Source: Selenomonadaceae bacterium (GTDB lineage: Bacteria; Bacillota; Negativicutes; Selenomonadales; Selenomonadaceae). Taken from it: a stretch of 51,301 bases of DNA. Positions 1 through 10,400 of the stretch are shown piece by piece. The notes under the pieces were generated by a model. That model saw only the letters and a program-made list of their open reading frames with translations. It searched no databases and was not told the DNA's origin. The translations under genes and the position numbers were made by a program. The stretch is from assembly GCA_024698045.1 (NCBI GenBank), contig JAILRS010000015.1, forward strand, positions 1-51,301. Direction: 5' to 3'. The first letter of the stretch is position 1; each line of letters begins with the position of its first letter.

Positions 1-122
1 TAATTGGGCGAACTTATCCGCATGACATTCCCTTCAAGATCTCTCAAACGTTCGTAGAGTTTCCGCGTCTGTGTCGCTTTGCCCGAACCTTCCGAGCCTT
101 CGATAACAATCAATTTGCCCAT
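1..122 (-). CDS. tmk: Thymidylate kinase, N-terminal part (cut by window edge)
   Basis: Only the first 40 codons lie inside the window. They begin MGKLIVIEG and continue into a P-loop, GSEGSGKAT, followed by QTRKLYERL. This matches the start of dTMP kinases, which phosphorylate dTMP to dTDP in the cytoplasm for DNA synthesis. The ATG at 122 is preceded by a clear Shine-Dalgarno sequence, AAGGGGTGAT, 7-8 bases upstream. copA ends 108 bases upstream on the same strand. Other P-loop nucleotide kinases could start similarly, but the EGS.GSGKATQT arrangement is typical of Tmk. Confidence 0.72.
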   Translation of the reverse strand, partial: MGKLIVIEGSEGSGKATQTRKLYERLRDLEGNVMRISSPN

Positions 123-230
123 GGCGTTATCACCCCTTGAACTTTCAACAAAAACAATTCCATAACCATTCAACATCCCTTGATAAATTTACGCCGCGAT
201 AACTTTGCCGCCGTGCCCGTCGACGTCAAT

Positions 231-2801
231 TCATTTTACTAACTCGTAACCTGCTTCCTCAATAACTTTGGCGAAATCGTCGACTGAAATTTCTTTCGTC
301 ATGGTAACCGTCGCCGTATTTTCTTCCAAACTTACTTCGACTGCCGTGACGCCGTCCATACCTGCAAGCGCATCATGAACATGTTTTTGACAGTGTTTAC
401 ACATCATGCCTTCGACTTTAAAAGTTTTTTGCACAGTAGCACCTTCCTTTAAAATATCCGTCTGAAAATTTTCCGTACGGACTTTGATATCGCGCGGTGT
501 GTCGTCGAATTTAATTGAGCGTTCCACATTGAAAAATCTTAGCCTTAAAGCGTTGAGTACCACGCAGACACTTGACATACTCATCGCGGCGGCTCCTATC
601 ATCGGCGAAAGTTTTATCCCGAATGCAGGATAAAGTAAACCTGCGGCAAGCGGTATGCAGATGATATTGTAGAAAAACGCCCAGAATAAATTTTGTTTAA
701 TGTTCGTCATAACCGCGCGGCTCAAACGAACGGCACTGACCGCATCCAATAAATCATTACGCACAAGAACCGCATCGGCACTTTCTATCGCGACATCGGT
801 TCCCGCGCCGATTGCTATTCCCACATCTGCTTTCGCCAATGCCGGCGCGTCATTGATTCCGTCGCCGATCATTGCGACTTTGTGCCCTTCCGATTGCAAT
901 CGTGAAATTTCGGCGGACTTGTTATCGGGCAAAACACCGGCGACGACTTTATCAATGCCCAAACGTTTGGCAATCGCCTGCGCGGTGCGTTCATTATCGC
1001 CCGTCAACATTATCACGTCAACACCAATGGATTTAAAATCTTTCACAGCCTGCGCAGAATTTTTTTTCTCGATGTCTGCAGCTGCGATTATCCCGAGAAT
1101 TTTTTCGCCGCGAGCAACTATAATCGGGGTCTTTCCTTCCGTCGCAAGCGCGTTGATTTTATCCGACAAAATATCCGTTTGAAAACCGAGTTCCGATAAA
1201 AATTTTTCGTTACCTGCATAACAGTCGAATCCGTCAATTTGCGCGCGGACTCCTTTGCCGAAGACTGCCTGAAAATTTTCCGTTACGGGGATTTGAATTT
1301 TTTTATCGCTTGCGTAATTGGTTACTGCCGTCGCGAGTGGATGTTCACTCTTACTCTCGAGCGCGGCAACCGTTTCCAAAAAAATTTTCTCGTCCGTATT
1401 GCAAAGAATGACATCTGTTACAAAGGGTTTGCCTTCGGTTATCGTGCCGGTCTTATCCATGACGACTGTATCAATTGCATGCGCAGTCTCCAAAGATTCG
1501 CCCGACTTGATTAAAATTCCGTTCTCCGCTCCTTTACCGGTGCCGACCATAATCGCGACAGGAGTAGCCAAACCCAATGCGCAGGGACAACTTATCACGA
1601 GGATAGACACGGCGATTGAAAATGCAAACTCAACACCCGCGCCGCTCAGTAACCAACCGAGCCCGACGACAATCGAAATCGCGATAACGGTAGGGACGAA
1701 AATACCGGCAATTTTATCGGCGGTCTTGGCAATCGGTGCCTTACTTGAGCTTGCCTCTTCCACCAGCGCAATAATTTTACTGATTGCTGTTTCGCCGCCC
1801 ACGCGTGTTGATTTGAATTTAACGAAGCCGCTTTTATTTAGAGTGCCGCCCGTGACTTCGTCGCCGATTGTTTTGTTAACGGGAAGACTTTCGCCCGTCA
1901 ATGCGCTTTCATCTACCGAAGTATTGCCGTCGATAATTACACCGTCCGCCGCGAAACTTTCACCGGGTTTTACGATTATCTCATCACCCACAACAAGTTC
2001 ATCAACCGAAATCGTAACTTCTTCGCCGTCGCGCAAAATCGTTGCCTGTTTCGGCGCAAGGTTAATCAATTTCTCCACGGCTTGACTTGTCTTACCTTTG
2101 GCACGTGCCTCGAAAAATTTTCCGACGGTTATCAACGTGACAATCATACCTGCGGATTCAAAATAAAGATTGCGGCTGTATTCGTCGACAAGATTTAAAT
2201 CGCCGCCGCCCAAACCTTGACCGATTCTGAACAAAGCAAATGCCCCGAAAGCCGCCGCCGCCATTGATCCCAATCCTACAAGACTATCCATATTCGGCGC
2301 GCCCATCGCCAATGTTTTAAAGCCGTTGATGTAATATTTCCTGTTAAGGTACATAATCGGCAGAATCAGCAGGAATTGCGCGAAAGCAAAAGTAACGGCA
2401 TTGGCGCGTCCGTCGAAAAGATTGGAAACAAATTCTGGCACGGGCAGCGGCAACATTGAATGCATTGCGATATAAACAGTCGGCACGAGGAAAATTATCG
2501 ACCACTTCAGCCTAAATTTCATCGCCGCTATTTCTTTGTCAATCGTTCGTTCTGGCGTTGCCGTCGTCGTTTTTTTCTGCGCAGCGGTAATTTTTTTCGG
2601 GCTTGCTCCGTAGCCGGCATCTACTACCGCTTCAACTATATTCGCGATTGAAATTTTTGTCTCGTCGAATTTGACTTGCATTGAGTTGGTAAGCAGATTG
2701 ACGCTGACATTATCCGCGCCGACGATTTTACCGACTGCCTTTTCCACGCGCGACGAACACGCCGAACAACTCATGCCCGTCACGTCAAAATTTTCCTTCA
2801 T
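231..2801 (-). CDS. copA: Copper-translocating P1B-type ATPase with N- and C-terminal HMA domains
   Basis: This 856-residue membrane pump exports Cu(I) using ATP. An N-terminal heavy-metal-associated domain carries GMSCSAC. Transmembrane helices follow. The actuator-domain TGES is near residue 302, the ion-channel motif SCPCALG near 406, the phosphorylated aspartate in DKTGT near 449, and GDGINDAPA near 643. The CPC motif marks the Cu/Ag class. A second HMA domain with GMMCKHC lies at the C-terminus (about 788-856), giving metal-binding domains at both ends. The ATG at 2801 is preferred over the adjacent TTG because AGAGGTGAT lies at Shine-Dalgarno distance. A promoter-like element lies about 105 bases upstream. 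No CopY box (TACAnnTGTA) was found in the leader. Confidence 0.95.
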   Translation of the reverse strand: MKENFDVTGMSCSACSSRVEKAVGKIVGADNVSVNLLTNSMQVKFDETKISIANIVEAVVDAGYGASPKKITAAQKKTTTATPERTIDKEIAAMKFRLKWSIIFLVPTVYIAMHSMLPLPVPEFVSNLFDGRANAVTFAFAQFLLILPIMYLNRKYYINGFKTLAMGAPNMDSLVGLGSMAAAAFGAFALFRIGQGLGGGDLNLVDEYSRNLYFESAGMIVTLITVGKFFEARAKGKTSQAVEKLINLAPKQATILRDGEEVTISVDELVVGDEIIVKPGESFAADGVIIDGNTSVDESALTGESLPVNKTIGDEVTGGTLNKSGFVKFKSTRVGGETAISKIIALVEEASSSKAPIAKTADKIAGIFVPTVIAISIVVGLGWLLSGAGVEFAFSIAVSILVISCPCALGLATPVAIMVGTGKGAENGILIKSGESLETAHAIDTVVMDKTGTITEGKPFVTDVILCNTDEKIFLETVAALESKSEHPLATAVTNYASDKKIQIPVTENFQAVFGKGVRAQIDGFDCYAGNEKFLSELGFQTDILSDKINALATEGKTPIIVARGEKILGIIAAADIEKKNSAQAVKDFKSIGVDVIMLTGDNERTAQAIAKRLGIDKVVAGVLPDNKSAEISRLQSEGHKVAMIGDGINDAPALAKADVGIAIGAGTDVAIESADAVLVRNDLLDAVSAVRLSRAVMTNIKQNLFWAFFYNIICIPLAAGLLYPAFGIKLSPMIGAAAMSMSSVCVVLNALRLRFFNVERSIKFDDTPRDIKVRTENFQTDILKEGATVQKTFKVEGMMCKHCQKHVHDALAGMDGVTAVEVSLEENTATVTMTKEISVDDFAKVIEEAGYELVK

Positions 2802-2905
2802 CAAAAGTAATCACCTCTAAAGAAAACAGCGGCCGCACTTCCACAACCGCCAAAAATAATTTTTAATAGCCGTCTCGGTCTAAATGATTTTGTTTATCGA
2901 CGAAC

Positions 2906-2934
2906 AATATAGCATAAAAAATTTTTCTTGTCAC
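2906..2934 (-). promoter_or_regulatory. Candidate sigma-70-type promoter of copA
   Basis: Read on the minus strand, a GTGACA box (2934-2929) and a TATATT box (2911-2906) are separated by exactly 17 bases. The same element, nearly base for base, occurs upstream of glf at 5754-5782. It sits directly after the terminator of the upstream gene and leaves a leader of roughly 100 bases before copA. Confidence 0.5.
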
Positions 2935-2963
2935 AAAAAAAGAACGACCGCATCGGCAGCCGC
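2935..2963 (-). terminator. Weak rho-independent terminator of the DUF4422 gene
   Basis: On the minus strand a short GC-rich hairpin with several G-U pairs (inner CCG/CGG arms) is followed by seven T residues. It begins 26 bases after the stop codon of the DUF4422 gene. It is a diverged copy of the better hairpin at 5783-5811. The stem is weak, so the call rests partly on that similarity. Confidence 0.45.
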
Positions 2964-2988
2964 CCGAGATATGTAAAACTTTGAAAAG

Positions 2989-4551
2989 TCAAATTCCGGC
3001 TATATGAATCGAGTTTAATTCTTTGGTTTGTAAATTGGTTTTCAACATCCAAACAGACAACATCATTTCAGCCATATATGCCATTATTCTGTGCGGATTG
3101 CCGGGTATACTTTTCAAATCCACGATACCAAGAATTTCATTTGTCGCGTCGATTATAAACGAGAATAACCACTTACAATAGGCATCAAAAATATCGCGGC
3201 GCGTAACAATCATTTGGCATCTGTGATGATTATACGATCTGAAAACAAAATCAAAGGCATCCAGATAGTCGGGTTGATACTTCAACAAATATTTTTGAGT
3301 AACGGCCTCGCCGAGTTCTGCAAGTTTTTCTCCGTTAAACATTACAATAGTTTCATGAACGGTATTTTGCATTTCTTGAAACACGGTAATAATGTCATAG
3401 TCCTGCAAAATTTTTAAAGCAGATTCCTTGTCTAATATCCAATCATAATGCTCCAATACAAATTCTTTTTTTAACACCACATCAAAACCGGAATTAGAAA
3501 TTTTAGATTTGGAGAAGAACCTACGGTAATGACAGAGACCAATCACAGTATGAGAAGTGTTTTTCCACATCCAATACAACGCGGTTACTTCGTTAAGATA
3601 AGGATTCAATTCGCTGATGTTGTCGCCGGTATTGTCGCCGAGATATCCAAGATCTTCCCCCAGCGCGCGACCTGCGTGAATTATTTTATAGCCTTCGGAC
3701 AGTAATTTACCGTATTGCGGTGTTTTCTTGTGAGTAACGACATACATAGCGAAATCTTCGGGCTTTTTCTTGCGCGTTATGATAAACCAGTTGCCCAATT
3801 CCGTAGGTAAATTTTTTACTTCGGTGAAAAGTTTGCCGTTTGCCGGAATAAATTTTTGCAATTCGGAACTTGCGGACACGTAAAGGATAATCATATCCGA
3901 AATATTTTCAAGCAAATTAAATTTCGCAATGAAATCCGTTTGAGTTTTGACCTCGATAATCGCGACGGCGTAATGTCTGTAACCTACTTCGGATAAATTT
4001 TTGTAGATACGACGATAAAAATTTTCTTTAAGCGGATAAATCGGCTCCTCGGCAATGCAATCAATATCCGTCAAATCATTTCCGATTTTTGTAAAACGTT
4101 GTCCCTTGGCAAAATGAGCGTCAACATCAAGCAGAGTTTTGATACCCATATTCTGTAACTGCACAAACAGTTTAAAATCAGCTTCGGAAGCGAAAATTTT
4201 TTCAAGCGGCAATAAATTATTAAGGTATTTTTCAATAGTGAAACTGTGAGCACTAACAACAAAATCGGGCAGAATTTTTTCAGTTGGAAATTTGAGTTGA
4301 TTGACGACATTGTTAATTGCGGTCATGCCTATTTGTTTAGCACCGATGACTAATACAAAATCGTATTCAACGGAAGAAGCTTCGGCGAGCGGTACGAACG
4401 GAATTTTTTTACCGTTGCTAGCCAAATTAATCGGAGTGTTCGCAGTCACCGCAACGATATCAACACCGTTATGTTGTCGAGCCAAAATATTTAGTGCCGC
4501 GTTAAAATATCTGCTGTCGTTCGATACAATCCAAGCTAAAATTTTTAACAT
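2989..4551 (-). CDS. DUF4422-domain glycosyltransferase-like protein (intact paralogue)
   Basis: This 520-residue protein has two parts. The N-terminal ~260 residues are not recognised beyond a Rossmann-like start (MLKILAWIVS). The C-terminal part, about 265-500, matches DUF4422, a domain of capsule and surface-polysaccharide glycosyltransferases. Visible blocks are YVVTHKKTP, GYKIIHAGRA, LGYLGDNTGDNIS, a TALYWMWKN segment and GLCHYRRFF. The ATG at 4551 is chosen over upstream TTG because AAAGGAG precedes it. It lies 24 bases downstream of glf on the same strand, so it probably transfers galactofuranose or a related sugar onto a surface glycan; that link is inferred from the neighbour. A broken paralogue lies on the other side of glf. 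Confidence 0.8.
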   Translation of the reverse strand: MLKILAWIVSNDSRYFNAALNILARQHNGVDIVAVTANTPINLASNGKKIPFVPLAEASSVEYDFVLVIGAKQIGMTAINNVVNQLKFPTEKILPDFVVSAHSFTIEKYLNNLLPLEKIFASEADFKLFVQLQNMGIKTLLDVDAHFAKGQRFTKIGNDLTDIDCIAEEPIYPLKENFYRRIYKNLSEVGYRHYAVAIIEVKTQTDFIAKFNLLENISDMIILYVSASSELQKFIPANGKLFTEVKNLPTELGNWFIITRKKKPEDFAMYVVTHKKTPQYGKLLSEGYKIIHAGRALGEDLGYLGDNTGDNISELNPYLNEVTALYWMWKNTSHTVIGLCHYRRFFSKSKISNSGFDVVLKKEFVLEHYDWILDKESALKILQDYDIITVFQEMQNTVHETIVMFNGEKLAELGEAVTQKYLLKYQPDYLDAFDFVFRSYNHHRCQMIVTRRDIFDAYCKWLFSFIIDATNEILGIVDLKSIPGNPHRIMAYMAEMMLSVWMLKTNLQTKELNSIHIAGI

Positions 4552-4575
4552 ACAAACTCCTTTGCAACACAAAAA

Positions 4576-5715
4576 TTATTCGTTCAGTGCGTCGAAAACC
4601 TCGAGCGCACGTTTAACAATATCATCAATGTCATAGTAACGATATTCGGCAAGACGACCGACCGCCGTGATGTTTTTATACTTCGCCAATTCCGCCGAAT
4701 ACTTTTCATAAGCCGTACGCGCTTCGTCGGTGAAAATCGGATAATACGGCTCATTTTCGCCCGAAATATATTTCTGCGGATATTCGCGCAAAATCGTCGT
4801 CCTGTCTGTTTTAACGGGATGAATTTTTTTAAATTCGGTTATGCGCACGAAGTCATAATTGTTCGGGTAATTTATTATCGGAGCTTCTTGAAAATCTTCC
4901 GCGTTAATCGTCTCGAACTTCATGTTTACGCTACGATAAGGCAGTTCGCCGAATTTCTTGCCGAATAATTCATCAAGTTGTCCCGTGTAAATCAATCGCC
5001 CGTCGAATTTTTGACCGAACAAAAATATTTCGCCGTCGCGCAATTCCGTTACTTCGTTAAAGTCCGTGTTCATTAACAGCTTGATATTTTTATTGTCGAG
5101 AATATTTTTGACAAGAGTCGTGTAACCGTGTTTGGGCAATGCCTGAAAACGATCGTTAAAATATCTATCGTCGCGCCCGATAAAAACGGGTACACGCGCC
5201 GTGACCGCGCCGGATATTTTTTCGGGCGGTAAATCCCATTGTTTTTCCGTGTAATGCAGGAAAATTTTTTCGTAAATGAAATCCGCAAGGAAGCGTAAAT
5301 CTTTATCGGGTGATTGTTTTAATTCGAGTATCGGAACTTTTTTACCGTATTCGTAATTCGATAAGAGTGCCGTCTCTAATTTATCCGCCAAACTTTTCGG
5401 AAAAACTTCGTGCAGTGTATTGAAATTGAACGGGAGCGGAACGGGTTTGCCGTCGATAAATACCTTTGTGTGATGATGATAGACTTGCCAATCGGTAAAA
5501 CGCGAAAGATAATTCCAAACATCAACATCATCGGTATGGAACAAATGAGGACCATACTTATGGATTAAAATTCCGTTGTCGTCAATTTCGTCGTAACAAT
5601 TACCGGCAATATGCCGCCGTCTTTCCACAAGCAAAATTTTTTTACCCTGCGCCGCAAATCGCTCTGCCAAGACAGATCCTGCCATGCCTGCGCCGATTAT
5701 CACCATATCAAACAA
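4576..5715 (-). CDS. glf: UDP-galactopyranose mutase
   Basis: This 379-residue flavoenzyme interconverts UDP-galactopyranose and UDP-galactofuranose, the donor for Galf-containing surface glycans. The N-terminus has the FAD-binding dinucleotide motif VIIGAGMAGS followed by LLVERR and HIAGNCYDE. The family block KYGPHLFHTDD and the IIYPNN-type substrate region are also present. Length is normal for the family. TTG at 5715 is taken as the start: it gives the usual MFD-type N-terminus and has AGGCGG at correct spacing, while the ATG three codons later is too far from that site. It forms an operon with the downstream DUF4422 gene. Confidence 0.93.
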   Translation of the reverse strand: MFDMVIIGAGMAGSVLAERFAAQGKKILLVERRRHIAGNCYDEIDDNGILIHKYGPHLFHTDDVDVWNYLSRFTDWQVYHHHTKVFIDGKPVPLPFNFNTLHEVFPKSLADKLETALLSNYEYGKKVPILELKQSPDKDLRFLADFIYEKIFLHYTEKQWDLPPEKISGAVTARVPVFIGRDDRYFNDRFQALPKHGYTTLVKNILDNKNIKLLMNTDFNEVTELRDGEIFLFGQKFDGRLIYTGQLDELFGKKFGELPYRSVNMKFETINAEDFQEAPIINYPNNYDFVRITEFKKIHPVKTDRTTILREYPQKYISGENEPYYPIFTDEARTAYEKYSAELAKYKNITAVGRLAEYRYYDIDDIVKRALEVFDALNE

Positions 5716-5753
5716 AATATCGCCGCCTATTCTTAATTTTTTTTACGACGGAT

Positions 5754-5782
5754 AATATAACATAAAAATTTTTTCTTGTCAC
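5754..5782 (-). promoter_or_regulatory. Candidate promoter of glf
   Basis: On the minus strand GTGACA (5782-5777) and TATATT (5759-5754) are 17 bases apart, about 40 bases before the glf start. The element abuts the terminator of the upstream gene and is a near copy of the element at 2906-2934. Confidence 0.5.
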
Positions 5783-5811
5783 AAAAAGAGCGACCGCATC
5801 GGCAATCGCTC
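5783..5811 (-). terminator. Rho-independent terminator after the broken DUF4422 gene
   Basis: Minus strand: GAGCGA and TCGCTC arms (5811-5806 and 5793-5788) enclose a 12-base loop that can itself form CCG/CGG pairs, followed by a run of five T. It starts 16 bases after the stop codon at 5827. Confidence 0.75.
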
Positions 5812-5826
5812 AAAACAATTTTTAAA

Positions 5827-7347
5827 TTAAATTCCGTTGACAACCATAATATTCATTTCCTTAATTCGCAGATGATTTCTCGTCAACCAAGTAGATAACA
5901 TTCTTTCGCAAAAATATCCTATTACTCTTTTAGGATTGCCGGAAATGTTTTTTAAATTTGCAACCTCTATCATTTCATTTGTTGCATCGATTAAGAATGA
6001 GAACAGCCATTTACAGTAAGCATCAAAAATTTCACCGCGCGTAACAAACACTTGGCATTTGTAATAACTGTACGATTCGAAACAGAAATCAAAGGCATCA
6101 AGATAATCGGGTTGATATTTCAAGAGATATTTTTTAGTGATACTCTTACCAATTTCCAGAAATTCTTTTCCGCAAATACGAGTGATACTTTCATTCCTTG
6201 TAGCTTGTATTTCACGAATTACAACGATAATGTCATAGTCTTGCAAAATTTTCGCGGCAACTTCTTTTGTCAAAATCTTATCGTAAGAGAAATTCAAATT
6301 GTTTGATTCGGTGAAAAATCTGCGGTAGTGCGATAACCCGATTATGGAATGTGAAGTATTTTTCCACATCCAATACAATGCGGTTATCTCGTTAATGTAC
6401 GGATTTAATTGGCTTATGTTGTCGCCGGTATTGTCGCCGAGATATCCCAAATCTTTACCTTGTGCGCGACCTGCATGAATGATTTTATAACCTTTCGGCA
6501 ATTTCCCGTCGTGCGGTGTCGGCTTGTGAGTGACGACATATATGCAAAAATCTTCGGGCTTTTTCTTTCGCGTTATGATAAACCAGTTACCCAATTCCGT
6601 CGGCAAATTTTTTACCTCGGAAAAATGATTCCCATTTACCGGAATAAATTTTTGCAATTCGGAACTTGCGGACACGTAAACGATAATCGTATCCGAAATA
6701 TTTTCGAGCAAATTAAATTTCGCAATAAAGTCCGTTTCGGTTTTGGCATCGATAATCGCGGCGGCGTAATGTCTGTAACCGACTTCAGATAAACTTCTGT
6801 AAACACGGCGATAAAAATTTTCTTTAAGCGGATAAATCGGCTGCTCGGCGATACAATCGATTTGAGTCAAATCATTTCCCATTTTGTTAAACCATTGACT
6901 TTTGGCAAAATGTGAATCTATATCTAGTAGTGTTTTGATTTGAAGATTTTGCAACACAGCAAGCAACTTATTATCGGCATAGCTTGAAAATAAAGTTTCA
7001 ATCGACAAAAGATTGTTAAGATACCTTTCAATTGTAAAGTTAGAAATACAGACGATAAAATCGGGCAGAATTTTTTCAGTTGGAAATTTGAGTTGATTGG
7101 CGATATTGTTAATTGCGGTCATGCCGACCGTTTGTGCGCCGATGACTAAGACAAAATCGTATTCAACGGAAGAAACTTCGGCGAGCGGTACGAACGGAAC
7201 ATTTTTATTACCGTCAAACAAATTAATCGGTGCGTTTGCTGTCACTGCGACGATATCAACGCCGTTATTTTATTTTGCCAAAACATCTACTGCCCGTTGA
7301 AAATATCCGGCATTGTTTGATACAAACCACGCTAAAATTTTTAACAT
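5827..7347 (-). pseudogene. DUF4422 glycosyltransferase paralogue interrupted by an in-frame TAA
   Basis: This is a close paralogue of the intact DUF4422 gene at 2989-4551, with the same C-terminal domain blocks (YVVTHKPTP, LGYLGDNTGDNIS, GLSHYRRFF). Its natural ATG at 7347 has AAAGGAT at Shine-Dalgarno spacing and begins MLKILAWFVSN. Codon 26 (7272-7270) is TAA where the intact copy has CAA (Gln), a single C-to-T change. The frame is open again immediately after, so everything else is preserved. Translation could restart at the GTG at 7245, giving 472 residues without the first 34. It may therefore be a recent pseudogene, a reinitiating gene, or a base-call error. Confidence 0.75.
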
Positions 7348-7372
7348 AAAGTATCCTTTCGTTAACACAACT

Positions 7373-7404
7373 ACAGGGCGCAACAATTTTCTGCCGCGCC
7401 CCGT
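7373..7404 (-). terminator. Strong hairpin between ileS and the DUF4422 paralogue
   Basis: ACAGGGCGC at 7373-7381 pairs with GCGCCCCGT at 7396-7404 (nine pairs, one wobble) around a 14-base loop. It lies about 25 bases downstream of the ileS stop. No T run follows on the minus strand, so it may be a weak or factor-dependent terminator or an mRNA-end stabiliser. Confidence 0.45.
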
Positions 7405-7429
7405 ACCGTTTATTTGTTTGGATAGTGAA

Positions 7430-10400
7430 TCAGATTTTTTCTACCGCAAGAGAAATTTTTTCGCCGTTGATATCCCATTCTTTAGCGGTATCATTCGCGG
7501 CAAAAATAATTTCGTTGCCCAAAGTGACCGCCTGAATTTCCTGCGCATTGCGTTTGATTATATCGTCAAGTTTGTCGTTACCGAAGGCGTAAATTTTTAT
7601 GCGATCCGTAACTTCAAAATTACTTTCGCGGCGCATGACTTGAACCTTGCTGATAATTTCTCTGACAAAACCTTCTTCAATCAGCGCGGGTGTTAAGGTC
7701 GTGGACAGCGCAACGAAAACATCGGAATCGTTTTGGCAATTAAAGCCATCTGTTTGCGTGACGGTAATTTCGATATCTTCGGGTGTCAACACAACTTCTC
7801 CGCCAGTCAATGCAAGTTTAAGTTCGCCCGTTTTATCCAATTCGGTTTTTGCCGCGCGCGCGTCCAAAGTCGTCAACGCGTTTTTAACTTCGCTCATCTG
7901 CTTGCCGACCTTTTTGCCCAATACGCGGAAGTTCGGTTTGAAGTTGTAGCTGATAAACTCGCTCATATCATCACGGAATTCAACGCGCTTGACATTCAAT
8001 TCATCCTCGACAATTTCCACGAAGAATTTCGGCAAAGTCTGTTCGGCTTTGACAAACATATCGGCAATCGGCTGACGGTTTTTGATATTCGCCGCATTAC
8101 GAGCCGCACGACCGAGTACGACAATTTTTAAAACCAAATCCATATTGCGCTCAAGATCCGTATCGATAAATTTTTCATCGACCGTCGGATAATCGCAAAG
8201 ATGAACACTTTCGGGCGCGCTATTGTCAATCGAACAGACCAGATTGCGATAAATATTTTCCGTGATGAAAGGAACCATAGGCGCGGCGGCCTTCGCCAAA
8301 GTTACAAGCGCAGTGTAGAGCGTCATGTAAGCATTGATTTTATCTTGCTCCATTCCTTTAGCCCAGAAACGTGCACGACTACGGCGGACATACCAGTTAC
8401 TCAATTCGTCTACAAAATCCTGCAACGCGCGCGCCGTCTCCGGTACTTTGTAATTCGCAAGTGAATCGTCGACCGTCTTAACAACCGTATTCAAACGCGA
8501 CAACAGCCATTTATCCATTACACCGAGTTTATCATATTCCAGTTGGTATTTCGTAGCGTCAAAGTTGTCAATGTTCGCGTAGAGCACGAAGAAGGCATAA
8601 GTATTCCAAAGAGTGCCGAGGAATTTTCTTTGACCTTCGGTAACTGCGGCGTCATGGAATCTGTTCGGCAACCACGGTGCACTATTCTCGTAGAAATACC
8701 AGCGAATAGCATCTGCGCCGTGTTTGTGCAAAGTTTCCATCGGAGCAACGGCATTGCCCTTTGATTTAGACATTTTCTGTCCGTCTTTGTCGAGTACGAG
8801 ACCGAGCACGATACAATTTTTAAACGCGGTTTCATTGAAAATCAAAGTGGAAATGGCCATCAAAGAGTAAAACCATCCGCGCGTCTGATCTACCGCCTCA
8901 CTGATAAAGTCCGCAGGGAAATGATTTTCAAAGAAAGTTTTGTTCTCGAAAGGATAATGGAATTGAGCGAAGGGCATTGAACCGGAATCAAACCAGCAGT
9001 CAATAACTTCGGGGACGCGATGCATTTCGTGTCCGCATTTTTCGCAGGGAATTGTAACCGCATCAATATAGGGGCGATGTAATTCAATTTCATCGGGACA
9101 ATTCGAGGAAAGTTTTTTCAACTCCTCAACGGATCCGATTGAATGTTGATGACCGCAATCGCATTCCCAAATATTGAGCGGCGTACCCCAATAGCGATTT
9201 CGACTGATTCCCCAATCCTGAACGTGTTCGAGCCAATCACCGAAGCGACCTTTGCCGATTGTAGGCGGAATCCAATTTACTTTTGCATTGTTCTTTAATA
9301 AATCATCTTTAACCGCAGTCATCTTGATAAACCACGATTCACGAGCATAGTAAATCAGAGGAGTATCGCAACGCCAACAATGCGGATAACTGTGCTCAAA
9401 CGGAGGAGCTTTGAACAATTTGCCCGACTGTTTCAAATCCGCCAAAATCAACGGATCTGCATCTTTAACAAAAGTCCCAGCCCATTTCGTTTCCGACGTC
9501 ATATTGCCTTTGCCGTCGACGAATTGCACGAACGGAATATCATACTTGCGGCAAACGCGGTTATCGTCCTCGCCGAACGCCGGAGCACAGTGAACAATGC
9601 CCGTACCGTCTTCAGTGGTGACATAATCATCACAAGTCACGTAATGCGCTTTCTTGCCGGATTTCGCGACTATCTTATCGGCGAACGGATACAGCGGCTC
9701 ATAACTGCGATATTCCAAATCTGCGCCCTTACACGTCGCCAAAATTTTTCTTTCGCCCTCGACGCCCTCGAAAACTTTATCGACCAAAGCCGCCGCCAAA
9801 ATGTAAACGGTATCGCCGACTTGAATCTTGACGTAATCGACTTTCGGATTAACGCACAGACACAAGTTAGAGGGCAAAGTCCACGGCGTAGTAGTCCATG
9901 CCAAAAAGTAAGCATCTTCGTCGGCAACTTTGAACTTGACTACCGCCGAACGCTCTTTGACATCTTTATAGCCCAAAGCAACTTCGTGACTCGATAACGG
10001 AGTTCCGCAGCGTGGGCAATACGGTACGACTTTATGACCTTTGTATAAAAGACCTTTATCCCAAATTTGTTTCAGTGCCCACCATTCCGACTCAATGTAA
10101 TTATTTTCGTAGGTGATGTAAGGATTATCCATATCAGCCCAGAAACCGACAACGCCGCTGAATTCTTCCCACATGGTTTTATATTTCCAAACGGATTCGC
10201 GGCACTGTTTGATAAACGGTTCGATGCCGTAAGCCTCAATTTGATCTTTACCGTTAATGCCGATACGTTTTTCGACTTCCAATTCGACGGGCAAACCGTG
10301 AGTATCCCAGCCGGCTTTTCGTAAAACTTTTTTGCCCTTCATCGAGTGATAGCGCGGAAATAAATCTTTGATAACGCGAGTGAGTACATGCCCGATATGC

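Noticed and set aside
1318..2085. Long open frame antisense to copA (255 codons), and a similar one antisense to ileS at 9380-9997
   Set aside because: They mirror the codon structure of strongly coding genes on the other strand, have no plausible domain and no ribosome site; they are shadows.
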